Shown here in pieces: positions 25,435-34,473 of a DNA stretch of 64,000 nucleotides (within the stretch, counting starts at the first letter, position 1; each line of letters starts with the position of its first letter). The stretch spans positions 5,456,001-5,520,000 of the forward strand of contig NZ_JAUSZI010000002.1 of NCBI RefSeq assembly GCF_030817415.1, in the 5' to 3' direction. The position numbers and the translations under genes were made by a program. Source of the DNA: Streptomyces umbrinus (GTDB lineage Bacteria; Actinomycetota; Actinomycetes; Streptomycetales; Streptomycetaceae). The notes under the pieces were generated by a model. It searched no databases. It was given only the letters and a program-made list of their open reading frames with translations, and had not been told where the DNA came from.

Positions 25435-27212
25435 AGCAGGACCTCCGGGATGTCGAGGTGGCGGGAGCGCAGCCATTCGCCGAGGGCCTTGGCCTGCGGA
25501 TCGAAACGGTGCTGGGCGGCGACGCCCTCGCCGAGCACTCCCTCTACTACGAAGTTGAGGGCGCGCAGGTTCGGCAGGACGTGGCGTACGACGGTCAAGT
25601 CGGCCGTTTCCGGAAGGTGTTCACGGAACCGGTCCGTGGTGAGGGTGTGCGCCAGCCAGCGCCAGGCGTCGTCCGTGCGGGCCCAGACGCCGACGTTCGC
25701 GTTGCCGCCCTTGTCGCCGCTGCGGGCTCCGGCGACGAGGCCGAGGGGGGCGCGGCGGGTCGGTCCCGGGGGTTCCTGCGCCTCGGGCAGCGGTTCCGGC
25801 AGCGGCGGTTCTTCCAGCGGCTCCAGTACGCGGGTGTCGTGGGCCGGCATCACATGGATCCGGTGCCCGTCGTGGAGGACGGCCATATGGTCCACGTCGC
25901 CATGGGGGACGTACACATCCTCGAAGACCCCATAGGGCGCACCCTTTCCCGGTGGCGCCAACACATGGAATCCGGGGTAGCTGCCGAGGGCCAGCTCGAC
26001 GGCGGCTCCGCTGAGGGTCCGGCCCACCGCGTTCTGGTCGGGGTCGCGCACGACGAGCCTCAGGAGGGCGCTGGCCGTCTCCTCGGTGGGGGCGTCCGGA
26101 TGGTCGGTGCGGGCGAGGTCCCAACGGACGTCGGCGGGACGGGACTTGGCCGCCATGAGCGCGGTCTCCAGCTGGGCCCGTACGAGCGCGGCCTTCTTCT
26201 CGATGTCGAGCCCGGTCAGGACGAAGACGACCTCGTTGCGGAAACCGCCGAGGCGGTTGAGCCCGACCTTGAGGGTGGGCGGCGGGGCCTCGCCGCGCAC
26301 GCCGTCGATCCGTACCCGGTCGGGGCCCTCCTGGGTGAGCCGGACCGTGTCGAGGCGCGCGGTGACGTCGGGGCCCGCGTACCGGGCGCCGGACGTCTCG
26401 TACAGGAGCTGGGCGGTGACCGTGCCGAGATCCACGACGCCGCCGGTGCCGTCGTGCTTGGTGATGACGCTCGTGCCGTCCTCGTGGATTTCGGCGACGG
26501 GGAAGCCCGGGTGGTGCAGACGCTCCGGGTCGTACTCGGCGAAGAAGGCGTAGTTGCCGCCGGTGGCCTGGGTGCCGCACTCCAGGACGTGCCCGGCGAC
26601 GACAGCACCCGCGAGCCGGTCGTACTCCCCCACGCTCGACTGCGCTCGCGCGGGGGGACCCCCACCCGGTGCCCAGCCGAAGTGGGCTGCGGCCGGTCCC
26701 GTGACCAGGGCGGCGTCGGTGACACGGCCGGTGACGACGATGTCCGCGCCCTCGCGGAGGCAGGTGGCGATGCCTTCGCCGCCCAGGTAGGCGTGCGCGG
26801 CGAGGCTCTTGGGGTGGCGTGCGGTGAGGTCGTCGCCCTCGACGTGCGCGACCCGTGCCGGGATGCCGAGCCGCAGGGCCAACTCCCTCACGGCGTCGGC
26901 GAGTCCGGCCGGGTTGAGGCCGCCGGCGTTGGCGACGATCCGTACGCCCTTCTCGTGAGCGAGCCCAAGACACTCCTCCAACTGCCGCAGGAAGGTGCGC
27001 GCGTAGCCGCCGGCCGGGTTCTTGAGGCGGTCGCGGCCGAGGATGAGCATGGTCAGCTCGGCGAGGTAGTCGCCGGTCAGGACGTCCAGGGGACCGCCGG
27101 TGAGCATCTCGCGCATCGCGTCGAACCGGTCGCCGTAGAAGCCGGAGGCGTTGCCGATGCGGAGGGGGCGGGGGTGAGGGGCGGGGCTGGGGCCGGGGGC
27201 TGCCTCGGTCAT
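25431..27212 (-). CDS. AtuA-like (DUF1446) acyclic terpene/acyl utilisation protein
   Basis: 593 residues, ATG 27212, overlapping the stop of the gene before it. It begins [19 protein letters not shown], then [43 protein letters not shown] and a C-terminal AtuA-like domain ([18 protein letters not shown]). AtuA is required for citronellol/geranyl-CoA breakdown in Pseudomonas, with unknown chemistry. Near residues 182-195 (coding positions 26625-26664) a Streptomyces dispersed repeat is inserted in frame, adding about 13 residues ([13 protein letters not shown]). Confidence 0.82.
26625..26664. repeat. dispersed palindromic repeat inside the AtuA-like gene
   Basis: CTCCCCCACGCTCGACTGCG and the following GCTCGCGCGGGGGGACCCCC match the intergenic repeat at 39655-39696. 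The arms CTCCCCC and GGGGGGA pair around a central stem. Confidence 0.75.
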
Positions 27213-28009
27213 TCCGTGGCTCCCTTCGGGGGGCGTCCCGTACCCGGCGGCCCGGCGAAGGCCTGCGCGATGTCGAGCCAGCGGTCGGCGTCGGCCCCTT
27301 GCGCCCGTACGGCGAGATCGGCGCGGTGGGCCCGCCGGACGACGAGCAGGCAGAAGTCGAGGGCGGGGCCGGTGACGCGCTGGGCGGCGTCCTCGGGGCC
27401 GTACGTCCACAGCTCCCCGTCGCCGGAGGGCGGAGTGAGTTCGACCCGGAACTCCTCCTCGGGCGGAGTGAGTCCCCGTACCCCGAAGGCGAAGTCCCGG
27501 GCCCGCACCCCGATGCGCGCCACATGCCGCAGCCGGTCGGTGGGTGGCCTCATCACATGCAACGCGTCGGCGATGTCCTGTCCGTGTGCCCAGGTCTCCA
27601 TCAGCCGGGCCGTCGCCATGGAGGCACCGGACATGGGCGGCCCGTACCAGGGAAAGCGCACTCCTCTGGGCGCCGAACACAGCGCCTTGTGCAGGGCGTC
27701 ACGTCCGGCGCGCCACTCGGCGAGCAACTGTGCGGGCGGCAGCCCGGCGCCTTCCTCGGCCCCGTCGTCGACGAACCGGTCCGGGGCGGCGAGCGCCTTC
27801 CCCACCTCCACCGCGAAGGCCTCCAGGTCGGTCGCCGCGAGCAGCGCCGACCGGTCGGTCCAGGCGAGATGCGCGATCTGATGAGCGACGGTCCAGCCCG
27901 CCGCCGGGGTCGCGAGCGCCCAGGCGTCCTCGCTCAACTCCCCCACCAGCCGGTCGAGTTCCTCGCTCTCGTCGCGCAGATCGTCGAACACTGGCGTCGG
28001 ATCGGTCAC
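27209..28009 (-). CDS. TIGR03084/DinB-like (maleylpyruvate isomerase N-terminal-type) protein
   Basis: 266 residues from GTG 28009, with GAGGGGAG upstream. A four-helix DinB-like bundle: [23 protein letters not shown] (split [10 protein letters not shown]), [16 protein letters not shown] with the metal-binding His pair, and [14 protein letters not shown] with a third His. Family members are mycothiol- or metal-dependent enzymes. It is first in the acyl-CoA operon, and its stop overlaps the AtuA-like start. Confidence 0.75.
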   Translation of the reverse strand: MTDPTPVFDDLRDESEELDRLVGELSEDAWALATPAAGWTVAHQIAHLAWTDRSALLAATDLEAFAVEVGKALAAPDRFVDDGAEEGAGLPPAQLLAEWRAGRDALHKALCSAPRGVRFPWYGPPMSGASMATARLMETWAHGQDIADALHVMRPPTDRLRHVARIGVRARDFAFGVRGLTPPEEEFRVELTPPSGDGELWTYGPEDAAQRVTGPALDFCLLVVRRAHRADLAVRAQGADADRWLDIAQAFAGPPGTGRPPKGATE

Positions 28010-28410
28010 GATGCGCTCCCCTCGGGCACGGCGGTGTGCGGCGCGGTGTGCCCAGGAGCATGGCAGCGACCAGAGAAACAATCAAGCGTGCTTGGATAAT
28101 TTACGTGCATTGCAGAGCGTGGCACTCCGGAGACTCTCAGCTGCCACGGCATCGAAGGCGGAGCCCTTCACCGCGTTCGTGACGACCGCCGTCATCGACA
28201 GAGCGCGCTGGTCACCGGTCCACCGACACCTCTTTCCGGGGGTGCCGCTCTTCTTTCCGGGGGTGCCGCTCTGGCTCCGATTCCCTTCCGCCTCGCCATC
28301 GCCGCGTAGAGGTCACGGACGGCCCTTCCGCCGCACAGAAGGCCGCCCCGGAGCTCGGCCCGGGGCGGCCTTCTGTGTCCAGGGAGAGCGACGGAGACCC
28401 CACGACGGGT
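28010..28410. other. 400-bp intergenic region with repeat and terminator
   Basis: Contains the promoter region of the acyl-CoA operon near 28080-28110 (AT-rich TAAATTAT on the minus strand), a tandem ~20-bp repeat CTTTCCGGGGGTGCCGCTCT at ~28231-28271, and a 17-bp perfect terminator hairpin. No supported ORF. Confidence 0.55.
28335..28376. terminator. strong hairpin terminator
   Basis: ACAGAAGGCCGCCCCGG (28335-28351) pairs perfectly with 28360-28376 around an 8-nt loop. It lies 35 bp beyond the small minus-strand gene at 28411 and likely ends it. Confidence 0.8.
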
Positions 28411-28632
28411 CTACGCGGCGGCAGGCGGCTCCTCGTCGTCCGCCGGGGGCGGCACTTCAGGCTCGTCGTCCGCTGGAGGCGGCAACTCGTCGGGCTTGGG
28501 CGATTCATCGCCCTTCTTCTTGAAGCGGTCCCACGCATCGCGCACGTTCCCGGCGGAGTCGATCACGTCCGGGAGCTGGTCCAGCACTCCTTTTACAGAG
28601 AAAAGGAAGATTGCGGCCACGCCAGACCCCAC
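28411..28632 (-). CDS. small hypothetical membrane-associated protein
   Basis: About 73 residues from GTG 28632. Starts VGSGVAAIFLFSVKGVLDQL (a short hydrophobic helix), then a charged helix (SAGNVRDAWDRFKKKGDE) and an acidic Pro-rich tail with two PPPADDE repeats. The frame is open further upstream but without protein-like sequence. A perfect terminator follows. The start is uncertain. Not recognised. Confidence 0.4.
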   Translation of the reverse strand: MGSGVAAIFLFSVKGVLDQLPDVIDSAGNVRDAWDRFKKKGDESPKPDELPPPADDEPEVPPPADDEEPPAAA

Positions 28633-28905
28633 GGGAGGCCGGAGCGGGGCATGCCCGCACCCGCAGGCTGGGCCGGAGGAGTGCCGGGCGTCATGCTGAG
28701 ACCCCAGGTGCCCGCCGGCCTTACTTCCCGTGGTTGATCTCAATACGACACGTAACACCCAGGGAGCAGAGGCAGACGTCCAATGATCGTGGCCGCCATG
28801 GCGAGCGCCTAGTTGGACCGTCCGCGGGAGGGGACAACTCGTTCGTGCGCTGGACATGATGCACGCGGCCTGCATGGCGCCCGTGAACTGGGCGAATGTC
28901 GGCTC

Positions 28906-29166
28906 TCAGAGGACAGGATCCGAAGTGATCTGCCAGATGGTGACAAGTTCTGTGCGCGGCGTGACCATGTAGACGAAGAAACCGCCATCCACGAACGCGT
29001 GCTTCGCCCCCTCGTCCGCCCCCTGAAAGGAAGGTCCATGGAGGTAGAGGGCTTCGGCCGCCCGTACCAGTTCGTCCGCTTTCTACTCCACCTCGCCGAT
29101 GAACGCGGGCGGAGCGCCGGACGCGACGGTCTCCTCCTCCGGGACGTATTCCCAATGCCAGGTCAC
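28906..29166 (-). pseudogene. RelE-like toxin interrupted by an amber codon
   Basis: GTG 29166 overlaps the stop of the DUF6247 gene (GTGA). The frame encodes VTWHWEYVPEEETVASG and on to EVE, then TAG (29083-29085). In the same frame it continues KADELVRAAEALYL, FQGADEGAKHAFVDGGFFVY and TELVTIWQITSDPVL to TGA at 28906. Without the TAG it would be an 86-residue RelE/ParE-like toxin, a normal size, with a typical strand-rich C-terminus. Either the toxin is inactivated or the TAG is read through. Confidence 0.75.
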
Positions 29167-29525
29167 GCTGTGCGCACCGCCTTGGCCGCCCCACGGTAAA
29201 TACCGCTGGCCGTGGTCAGGTGTGTGCGCGCCTCGTCCGGGGCGGTCGCGACGTGAGCGAGGTATTCAGCGTGGTGGTAAGCCTTCGCCATCCCCGGATG
29301 CCGCTCGATCTCGATCAAGGCGGCCCAGTGGTTGAGGTAGGCGTGGACCGGCTTGATGGAGCCGTACTCCACGGCCTCTGCGAGTGCGTAGTCCTTGGCT
29401 TGGTCGTAGGCGGCCAGAAGCTGCGGGGCAACCACGGCGCAGGCCGCGCGGAGGGCGGCGGGGGTGCACTCCGGGCGCGGGATAAGCGGTCCGTCGCCTG
29501 CTGTTTCGACGTGCTGCGCGCTCAC
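29163..29525 (-). CDS. DUF6247-family protein, probable antitoxin
   Basis: 120 residues. Starts MSAQHVETAGDGPLIPRPEC, the usual beginning of DUF6247 proteins, then TPAALRAACAVVAPQLLAAY and YLNHWAALIEIERHPGMAKA. The family typically sits directly before a small RelE-like gene in Streptomyces. Here the overlaps on both sides (ATGA before, GTGA after) make a tight three-gene operon. Antitoxin function is inferred from context. Confidence 0.75.
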   Translation of the reverse strand: MSAQHVETAGDGPLIPRPECTPAALRAACAVVAPQLLAAYDQAKDYALAEAVEYGSIKPVHAYLNHWAALIEIERHPGMAKAYHHAEYLAHVATAPDEARTHLTTASGIYRGAAKAVRTA

Positions 29526-29833
29526 GCTGCCGTTCCCTTCGTTGTATCGGTACCAGTTGCCCTGCTCTTGACCTCGCGCATCTGGCCCTCTTGCATCTGC
29601 CGGATGCGCGAAGAGGTGTATCCGGATGCTTCGGCCACACGGACCGGCCAGCCGCGCCGGGTGGAGGTGGCCAGGGCGTTGCTGATGGCCTCTGCAAGGC
29701 GGCCGGAGGCGGCGTCGAACACTGCGCGCGCCGTGCGGATACTGTCGATGGCTGCCTTCTCGTCCGGGGTCATGGCACCCGGCGGGAGGTGCGGGGTGTT
29801 GCGGGGATGGGGGGTATTGGGGGTCCTGGGCAC
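29522..29833 (-). CDS. small helix-turn-helix protein of the toxin-antitoxin operon
   Basis: 103 residues from GTG 29833, or 83 from ATG 29773. After a Pro-rich tail the core is EKAAIDSIRTARAVFDAASG, then VRVAEASGYTSSRIRQMQEG, which looks like a DNA-binding HTH. No ribosome site precedes the GTG, and TACAGT a few bases upstream would suit a leaderless message. It probably autoregulates the operon. Confidence 0.65.
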   Translation of the reverse strand: MPRTPNTPHPRNTPHLPPGAMTPDEKAAIDSIRTARAVFDAASGRLAEAISNALATSTRRGWPVRVAEASGYTSSRIRQMQEGQMREVKSRATGTDTTKGTAA

Positions 29834-29916
29834 GAACCCGACTGTAGCGCTGACACTATTATTTGCGAAACGATTTGCGTTTTCTACCAGCTACGTCGGC
29901 CGCCCCCGACCATCGG

Positions 29917-30915
29917 TCAAGACGTCGCCCCGGCGTCCAGACCCTTCGCCCTGCCCCGGCCCACCTGGGTCCGTACCGCCCCCATGCTCGCCGCGATGAC
30001 GAGGGTGATCGCCAGGGCCTCCGTCATGGAGAGGGTCTGGCTCAGGACCAGGAAGCCGGCGATCGAGGCGACGGCCGGTTCGAGGCTCATGAGGACGGCG
30101 AAGGTGGAGGCGGGCAGGCGGCGGAGGGCGAGGAGTTCGAGGGTGTAGGGGAGCACGGAGGAGAGGACGGCGACGGCGGAGCCCAGGGCGATCGTGGTCG
30201 GGTCCAGCAGCTTCGTGCCGGACTCGACGAGGCCCAGGGGCAGGAACAGCACGGCCGCGACCGCCATGGCAAGCGCCAACCCGTCGGCCTGCGGGAAGCG
30301 CCGGCCCGTACGGGCACTGAAGACGATGTACGCGGCCCACATGGCGCCGGCCGACAGGGCGAACGCGACGCCGACCGGGTCGAGGCTGTCGAAGCCCCCG
30401 CCGCCGAGGAGGAAGACGCCGCCGAGGGCGAGGCCGGCCCAGACGAAGTTGAGGGCGCGGCGGGAGGCCACCACCGAGAGCACGAGGGGGCCGAGCACTT
30501 CCAGGGTGACGGCGGGGCCGAGCGGGATGCGGGCGACCGACTGGTAGAAGAGGCCGTTCATCGCCGCCATTGTGATGCCGAAGACGACGACGGTCCCCCA
30601 GTCGGTGCGCGAGTGCCCCCGCAGTCTGGGGCGACAGACCACGAGCATCACGATCGCGGCGACGACGAGGCGGAGCGTGACGACGCCCAGCGCTCCGGTG
30701 CGCGGCATGAGCGTCACGGCGAGGGCGCCGCCGAACTGGACGGAGATGCCTCCGGCGAGCACGAGTCCCACGGGGCCCAGGGCCCGGATCCCTCGCGGGC
30801 TGCCCGCCGGGCCGGGCCCGGGGGCGGCGACCTGGTCGGACACGGGGGCCGGGCCGGCGACGGCGGCCGCGGGGTCGGTGACCGACGGGGACCGGTCAGC
30901 GCTGGGGATGTTCAC
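29917..30915 (-). CDS. EamA-family (DMT) exporter
   Basis: 332 residues from GTG 30915. Ten hydrophobic helices in two EamA repeats: first half LVLAGGISVQFGGALAVTLM to ALGGVFLLGG; second half GVAFALSAGAMWAAYIVFSA to ITLVIAASMGAV. RhtA/YdcZ-like threonine or amino-acid exporters have this layout. It is a single gene with its own promoter and a palindrome downstream of that promoter. The substrate is not deducible. Confidence 0.85.
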   Translation of the reverse strand: MNIPSADRSPSVTDPAAAVAGPAPVSDQVAAPGPGPAGSPRGIRALGPVGLVLAGGISVQFGGALAVTLMPRTGALGVVTLRLVVAAIVMLVVCRPRLRGHSRTDWGTVVVFGITMAAMNGLFYQSVARIPLGPAVTLEVLGPLVLSVVASRRALNFVWAGLALGGVFLLGGGGFDSLDPVGVAFALSAGAMWAAYIVFSARTGRRFPQADGLALAMAVAAVLFLPLGLVESGTKLLDPTTIALGSAVAVLSSVLPYTLELLALRRLPASTFAVLMSLEPAVASIAGFLVLSQTLSMTEALAITLVIAASMGAVRTQVGRGRAKGLDAGATS

Positions 30916-30953
30916 GGGGCCGTCCAGGAAGTTCGGGTCGAGAGTTGTGGTTC

Positions 30954-31022
30954 GATGCACGTTGCAGTGCATCTTGGTGGACTTGCCGGTCCAGGGTAAT
31001 GGACTTGGTCAGGGCTGTACAA
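30954..31022 (-). promoter_or_regulatory. EamA promoter and palindromic operator
   Basis: On the minus strand, TTGTAC (31017-31022) and TACCCT (30993-30998) are 18 bp apart. A perfect palindrome GATGCAC-6-GTGCATC (30954-30973) lies about 15-30 bp downstream of the expected start of transcription, as for a repressor or a small RNA hairpin. Confidence 0.55.
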
Positions 31023-31211
31023 CAGTTTTGCAGCTTACGCTGCGGTGGAATGTCCGGTGGCGGTGCTGGTCCTGTCGACTAGGCCGCGGCCCCGGTGGGG
31101 GATCCGACGACCGCCCTCACCACGGCCGCACAGCCCTCCAGGCCCCCACGGGAACCCTGACGGCGTCGTGCCGAACGCCTGATCCTCGTGGGCCATCCCC
31201 TTGGTCCCGGG

Positions 31212-31259
31212 ATCCCTACGTCTCGGGATCCCTACGTCTCGGGACCTCTACGTCTCGGG
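31212..31259. repeat. three tandem 16-bp repeats
   Basis: ATCCCTACGTCTCGGG occurs twice, then a variant ACCTCTACGTCTCGGG. The last copy runs into the 3' end of the oxidoreductase gene (its stop is at 31248). Confidence 0.8.
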
Positions 31260-34200
31260 GCCGTCCAGACCCTCCGCCAGCACCTCGGCCAGGTGTCTGC
31301 CCTTCCGGCCTCCGAGCTGTTCGAGCTGTTCCAGTTGGGTGCGGCACGAGAATCCGTCCGCCAGGACCACCGGTTCCTCGCCCGCCGCCCGGACCGCCGG
31401 CAGCAGTTGTTCCTCCGCGCAGGCCACCGACACTTCGTAGTGGCCCTTCTCGAAGCCGAAGTTGCCCGCCAGGCCGCAGCAGCCGCCGGAGAGTTCGCCG
31501 GTCAGGCCCGCCGCCGTGCGCAGGCGGCGGTCCGGTGCGTCGCCGAGGATCGCGTGCTGGTGGCAGTGGGTCTGGCCGACGACCGGGCGGTCCAGGCGGG
31601 GCGGGGTCCAGTTCGGGGCATGGCGTTCGAGTGCCTCCGCGAAGGTCATGACCGCCGATGCCACGCGCTGGGCTCGCGGATCGTCGGGCAGCAGCTCGGG
31701 CAGGTCCGTACGGAGGGCGGCGGCGCAGCTCGGTTCGAGGACGACGATGGGCGGGCCCTCCCCGGGGAAGGCCGGGTCCCCGAGCGGGTACAGCAGGTCG
31801 AGGGTGCGGCGCATCACCTTGCGGGCGCGGTCCAGTTGGCCCGTGGAGACATAGGTCAGGCCGCAGCAGACCCGGCCACGGGGAGCCGAGCGGGGGAAGG
31901 CGGGCGGGTTCGGGGCGGTCGGCACTCCCTCGCCCGGCGTCCCGCCCGGTAGCGGCCGCAATCCCATGGTCGGCCTCCGCCGAAGCCACCTGCCCACGAC
32001 CGGCACCCGCAGAAGCCCCCTACCCATCGGCGGCCACGGCAGCACCCTCATCCCCGCCGCCTCCAGGACCCGGGCCGCCGCCTTTCCTACGGACGGCGAC
32101 AGATACTCCGTGAAGGTGTCCGGCCAGAGGATGACCGTCTTGGGCAGGCCCTCCGGATGTTCTTCGTACGCGACGCCGCCCTCGCGCATTTGCTGCCGCA
32201 CCTGCGCCCTGGCCCTGCGGCCCCACCACCGGGTGAACGTCTCCCCCGCCACCCGCGGAATCTCCCGCTCGGGCGCGATCCCGCCCAGCCGCTTGGCGAC
32301 GGCCGCCAACGGACGTACCGAAGCGAGGAAGTTGACCGGGCCGGCCAGGCGCAGGCGGGACACCGTCCCGAGCCAGACCGGCAGCCATCCCATCGCGTAG
32401 TGCGCGGGCGGCCGCCGACGGCCTTCGTAGTGGTGGTGCAGGAACTCCGCCTTGTACGTGGCCATGTCGACGCCGACCGGGCAGTCGGAGCGGCAGCCCT
32501 TGCAGGACAGGCACAGGTCCAGTGCGTCGCGGACCGCCGTGGACGCCCAGCCGTCGGTGACGATCTCGCCCGCGAGCATCTCGTGCAGCAGCCGGGCCCG
32601 TCCGCGCGTGGAGTGCTCCTCCTCGCCGGTCGCGCGGAAGGAGGGGCACATCACGCCGGAGCCCGGGCCGGCGGTCTCCGTGCGGCACTTGGCGACGCCC
32701 ACGCATCTGCGGACCGCCGCCGAGAAGTCCCCGCCGTCGTGCGGATAGCCGAAGGCCACGTCCACCGGCTCGCGCGGGAGCACGGCGAATCTGAGGTTCT
32801 CGTCCAGGGCGGCGGGCCTGACCAGCATTCCCGGGTTGAGCAGGTCGTCCGGGTCCCACAGCGCCTTGGCCCGCTCGAAGAGGGCGACCATCTCCTGCCC
32901 GTACATCTTCGGAAGCAGTTCGGCCCGGGCCTGTCCGTCGCCGTGCTCTCCGGAGAGCGAGCCGCCGTGGGCGACGACCAGCTCCGCCAGCTCCTCCGAG
33001 AAGCGGCGGAAGCGGCCGATGCCCTCGCGGGAGAGGAGATCGAAGTCGATACGTACGTGGATGCAGCCGTCCCCGAAGTGCCCGTACGGCGTGCCGCGCA
33101 GGCCGTGGGAGGTCAGCAGCCCCCTGAAGTCCCGCAGGTATGGGCCGAGTCGGGCCGGGGGCACCGCGCAGTCCTCCCAGCCGGGCCAGGCCTCGGTGCC
33201 GTCCGGCATCCGGGTCGCCGTGCCGCTCGCGTCCTCGCGGACCCGCCACAGGGCCCGCTGGCCGGCCGGGTCGGTGACCACGAGGGAGTCGACGACGTCC
33301 GCGGCACGCACGATCTCGTCCGCACGCCCGCGTGCCTCCGCCGCCGTGCCGCCGCCCGTCTCCACGAACAGCCAGGCGCCGCCCCTGGGCAGTCCCGCGT
33401 CCGCCCGTACGAGATCGGCCGCCATGCCCTCCACCGTCAATGGCCGGTGCGGCAGCAGGCCCGCGGCGGCCTCGGCGGCCGCGCTCTCGTCCGCGTACGC
33501 CAGCACGGCCAGCGCACGCGCGCGTGGGGCCTCGACCAGAGCGACGACCGCCTCCGTCAGCACGCCGAGGGTGCCCTCGGAGCCGCAGAAGGAGCGGGCG
33601 ACGTCGGCGCCCTTCTCGGGGAGCAGCGCGTCCAACGCGTACCCCGAGATACGGCGGGGCAGGTCCGGGAAGCCGGTGCGCAGCCGCCCCAACTCGCCCT
33701 CCACCAGGGCCCGCAGCCCCTCCGGAGCGCCCGACCAGGACCTGCCCGGTGACAGGAACTCGCCCCTGGCCGTCACCACGGACAGCTCGTGCACGCTGTC
33801 GGCCGTCGTGCCCCAGGCCACCGAGTGCGACCCGCACGAGTTGTTTCCGATCATCCCGCCGAGCGTGCACCGGCTGTGGGTCGACGGGTCGGGCCCGAAG
33901 CGCAGGCCGTGCGGCGCGACCGCCTCCTGGAGGCGGTCCAGGACGACCCCCGGCTGGACCACGGCCGTGCGCGCCTCCGCGTCCAGGGACACGATCCGGT
34001 TCATGTGGCGGGTGAAGTCCAGGACCACACCTGTGCCGGTCGCCTGTCCCGCGATCGACGTACCACCACCGCGCGCGACGACCGGCACGCGGAGACGGGA
34101 GCAGACGGACAGCGCCGCCGCCACGTCGTCGGCGTCTCTCGGGGCGACCACACCGAGCGGCACGCGCCGGTAGTTGGACGCGTCCATGGTGGTCAGCGCC

Positions 34201-34283
34201 CTCGCCGTCGCGTCGAAGGCGACCTCTCCGCGCACGGCTTTCCGCAGCTCCGACCGCAGCTCCCCGAGATCCGTTTCCGTCAT
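31248..34283 (-). CDS. FAD-binding and Fe-S oxidoreductase (YdiJ/GlpC-type)
   Basis: 1011 residues from ATG 34283. The N-terminal FAD_binding_4 domain has VVARGGGTSIAGQATGTGVV (split GGGTSIAGQ) and PDPSTHSRCTLGGMIGNNSC (split TLGGMIGNNSCG). The FAD-oxidase C-domain lies around 300-540. A Fe-S module has CLSCKGCRSDCPVGVDMATY, and the C-terminal CCG domain has CCGLTYVSTGQL and CCGLAGNFGFEKGH. Members oxidise D-2-hydroxyacids (D-lactate, D-2-hydroxyglutarate) and feed electrons to the respiratory chain. Divergent from cvnA. Confidence 0.88.
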   Translation of the reverse strand: MTETDLGELRSELRKAVRGEVAFDATARALTTMDASNYRRVPLGVVAPRDADDVAAALSVCSRLRVPVVARGGGTSIAGQATGTGVVLDFTRHMNRIVSLDAEARTAVVQPGVVLDRLQEAVAPHGLRFGPDPSTHSRCTLGGMIGNNSCGSHSVAWGTTADSVHELSVVTARGEFLSPGRSWSGAPEGLRALVEGELGRLRTGFPDLPRRISGYALDALLPEKGADVARSFCGSEGTLGVLTEAVVALVEAPRARALAVLAYADESAAAEAAAGLLPHRPLTVEGMAADLVRADAGLPRGGAWLFVETGGGTAAEARGRADEIVRAADVVDSLVVTDPAGQRALWRVREDASGTATRMPDGTEAWPGWEDCAVPPARLGPYLRDFRGLLTSHGLRGTPYGHFGDGCIHVRIDFDLLSREGIGRFRRFSEELAELVVAHGGSLSGEHGDGQARAELLPKMYGQEMVALFERAKALWDPDDLLNPGMLVRPAALDENLRFAVLPREPVDVAFGYPHDGGDFSAAVRRCVGVAKCRTETAGPGSGVMCPSFRATGEEEHSTRGRARLLHEMLAGEIVTDGWASTAVRDALDLCLSCKGCRSDCPVGVDMATYKAEFLHHHYEGRRRPPAHYAMGWLPVWLGTVSRLRLAGPVNFLASVRPLAAVAKRLGGIAPEREIPRVAGETFTRWWGRRARAQVRQQMREGGVAYEEHPEGLPKTVILWPDTFTEYLSPSVGKAAARVLEAAGMRVLPWPPMGRGLLRVPVVGRWLRRRPTMGLRPLPGGTPGEGVPTAPNPPAFPRSAPRGRVCCGLTYVSTGQLDRARKVMRRTLDLLYPLGDPAFPGEGPPIVVLEPSCAAALRTDLPELLPDDPRAQRVASAVMTFAEALERHAPNWTPPRLDRPVVGQTHCHQHAILGDAPDRRLRTAAGLTGELSGGCCGLAGNFGFEKGHYEVSVACAEEQLLPAVRAAGEEPVVLADGFSCRTQLEQLEQLGGRKGRHLAEVLAEGLDGPET

Positions 34284-34473
34284 GCCTCCAAGAATGCACC
34301 CCGTCACTGACAGTGACCCCCGGCGGGCGAAGGAGGGCCGGCCCCCGGTTTGGGGACGACTTGTGAAAGCGGGCACGAATCCTGCCCGGTCCGATCACGA
34401 ACTCCCATATAGTGACCGCCAGTTGAGCACCAGGTGTCGCATCCCGCCCAGGACACGACCGAGGACACGATTG

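Noticed and set aside
28721..29194. 157-codon minus-strand ORF across the toxin
   Set aside because: It is out of frame with the RelE-like codons and lacks protein-like sequence. The interrupted frame starting at 29166 fits far better.
31212..31259. CRISPR-like array
   Set aside because: Three units follow directly with no spacers. It is a simple tandem repeat.
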